A stretch of DNA of 57,473 nt from Pseudomonadota bacterium (GTDB lineage: Bacteria; Pseudomonadota; Gammaproteobacteria; Burkholderiales; JAKAFK01), in assembly GCA_021788645.1 (NCBI GenBank), contig JAJYKK010000014.1, forward strand, positions 1 through 57,473, read 5' to 3'. The notes beneath the pieces were generated by a model. It did not search any database. It was not told the origin of the DNA and was given only the letters and a program-made list of their open reading frames with translations. A program made the translations under genes and the position numbers. Position 1 is the stretch's first letter. Each line of letters begins with the position of its first letter. This document shows, one piece after another, positions 56,746-57,473 of this stretch.

Positions 56746-57473
56746 CTAAAAAGTTGCGCATATCTGCGCATCGGATTTATCCGCACTTGGTTGACGCGCT
56801 TGCGCACCCAACTCAAGCCCCTTGACGCTCAGTTGCGCCGGAGAACGAGCAAGCAGGATTCGACGCACTTCCTGGTAGGGAGTGAAGCGAGAAATCTCGC
56901 AATCGTCTAATCGCGCCAGCACGTTCAGAGCAGCGTTGTGGTCGGCTTGGAGAACGTCCCCGTTGGCACGGTAAAACTTGTCGCCTTCGCGCCTGCCTTC
57001 CAGCAAGCCGTTGGTCGAGTCCATTTGCGACGTATAAGCCCCATTCACCAGGACGTGCCTGGCGTTACGCTGCTCACACACAGAGTCCAGTGCCTCGGCG
57101 AGAACGCCTTTGGCCCATGCACTCATCCTTCGATTGAACCGCTTCCATTGATGCTTTGATGCGATGACGGCGGTCAAATCTTCAGAAGCGACTATCGCTG
57201 CCTTGTCGACGATCGAGTACGCCGCCTGATAGGCAATGGTGCGCAGTTGCGTCTGAGTTGTTTCCTTGCGGGCGTCGAGCTTCTTGCGCCCCAAGTTGTT
57301 CTTCTTGATGCGGTCAGCCTTGGAAATACGCCCAGCCTCGCGGTGCTTCTTCTCCAGCGCGTGCAGCTTGTTGCGTTGCTTGCCAGTGGCGGCAGCCTTG
57401 TCGCTATACTCGGTCATCACCTTGCCGAAGCTCTGCCCGTGGCGATCGTCATCGGAGTCGGTGAACGCCTCGG
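56746..57473 (-). CDS. TnpB-type RNA-guided endonuclease (IS605/IS1341 OrfB), N-terminal part outside window
   Basis: The last 242 residues are visible, and the frame stays open to the window edge. RuvC pieces: ASEDLTAVIASKHQWKRFNR (motif with the catalytic Glu) and DVLQADHNAALNVLARLDDC (catalytic Asp). Between them, where canonical TnpB has a CxxC...CxxC zinc ribbon, it reads YTSQMDSTNGLLEGRREGDK with no cysteines. That is a known zinc-less variant type (compare 'SQxDSxxGxxxGxRxGDxF' from memory). The start lies outside. No tnpA is visible. The 3' flank (56669-56745) is where a guide (omega) RNA would end. TnpB proteins cleave DNA at the empty donor site to favour transposon retention. Confidence 0.88.
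   Translation of the reverse strand, partial: EAFTDSDDDRHGQSFGKVMTEYSDKAAATGKQRNKLHALEKKHREAGRISKADRIKKNNLGRKKLDARKETTQTQLRTIAYQAAYSIVDKAAIVASEDLTAVIASKHQWKRFNRRMSAWAKGVLAEALDSVCEQRNARHVLVNGAYTSQMDSTNGLLEGRREGDKFYRANGDVLQADHNAALNVLARLDDCEISRFTPYQEVRRILLARSPAQLSVKGLELGAQARQPSADKSDAQICATF

Overview
The window (57.5 kb, GC-rich) is a chromosomal segment of a proteobacterium, most likely a gammaproteobacterium. The main evidence is the block galU-ligA-zipA-smc, since ZipA is confined to Gammaproteobacteria. The orders dapC-dapD-arsC-like-dapE-prmB and rnm-yciO-M50 protease-trpS-scpA-scpB-rluB, and a methylthioinosine-type phosphorylase beside hpt, agree with this. A pyruvate:ferredoxin oxidoreductase locus and a DsrE-like protein would suit a sulfur- or metal-oxidising chemolithotroph, but the genus cannot be fixed from sequence alone.

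Layout. 1-91: 5' end of an IS3-like element cut by the window edge. 468-7848 (minus strand): two GT9-type glycosyltransferases (one with TPRs), a PLP fold-type I enzyme, a TPR/ATP-grasp ligase and a PLP group II decarboxylase. 7970-12286 (minus): flagellar block fhlB-like, fliK, DUF2802, a small ORF, fliT, fliS, flaG, fliC; no fliD lies between flaG and fliS. 12449-19987 (minus): a second TPR-GT9 protein, a 1749-residue multi-domain glycosyltransferase and a DUF268 methyltransferase-like protein. 20252-26227 (minus): porG-porA-porB, a GltD-like flavoprotein with fused ferredoxin domains and a CoA-disulfide-reductase/NADH-oxidase-like flavoprotein. 26611-28741 (plus): gmd and fcl for GDP-L-fucose. 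29032-39176 (minus): def, a purine-salvage pair, DsrE-like, galU, ligA, zipA, smc. 39376-41643 (plus): queF, a D-ribulose kinase of the cyanobacterial/plant type, a PilZ-like protein. 41682-48548: DMT exporter (minus), then the lysine/DAP genes, prmB and a MscS-related membrane protein (plus). 48553-54317 (minus): rluB-scpB-scpA-trpS-M50-yciO-rnm. 54590-56631 (plus): yciB-yciI-bolA and a lipoprotein parvulin. 56746-57473 (minus): 3' part of a TnpB-type gene.

The main discovery is regulatory. Three minus-strand sites match the sigma-28 (FliA) consensus TAAAGTTT-N11-GCCGATAA with exactly 11-nt spacers. They lie upstream of fliC (12365-12391), the giant glycosyltransferase (19018-19044) and the decarboxylase/ATP-grasp/PLP cassette (7940-7966). 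This suggests that flagellin, its probable glycosyltransferases and an uncharacterised amino-acid-chemistry cassette are made together late in flagellar assembly. The cassette may build or attach an unusual amino-acid-derived group on flagellin or its glycan. That is an inference from layout and promoters, not a demonstrated function.
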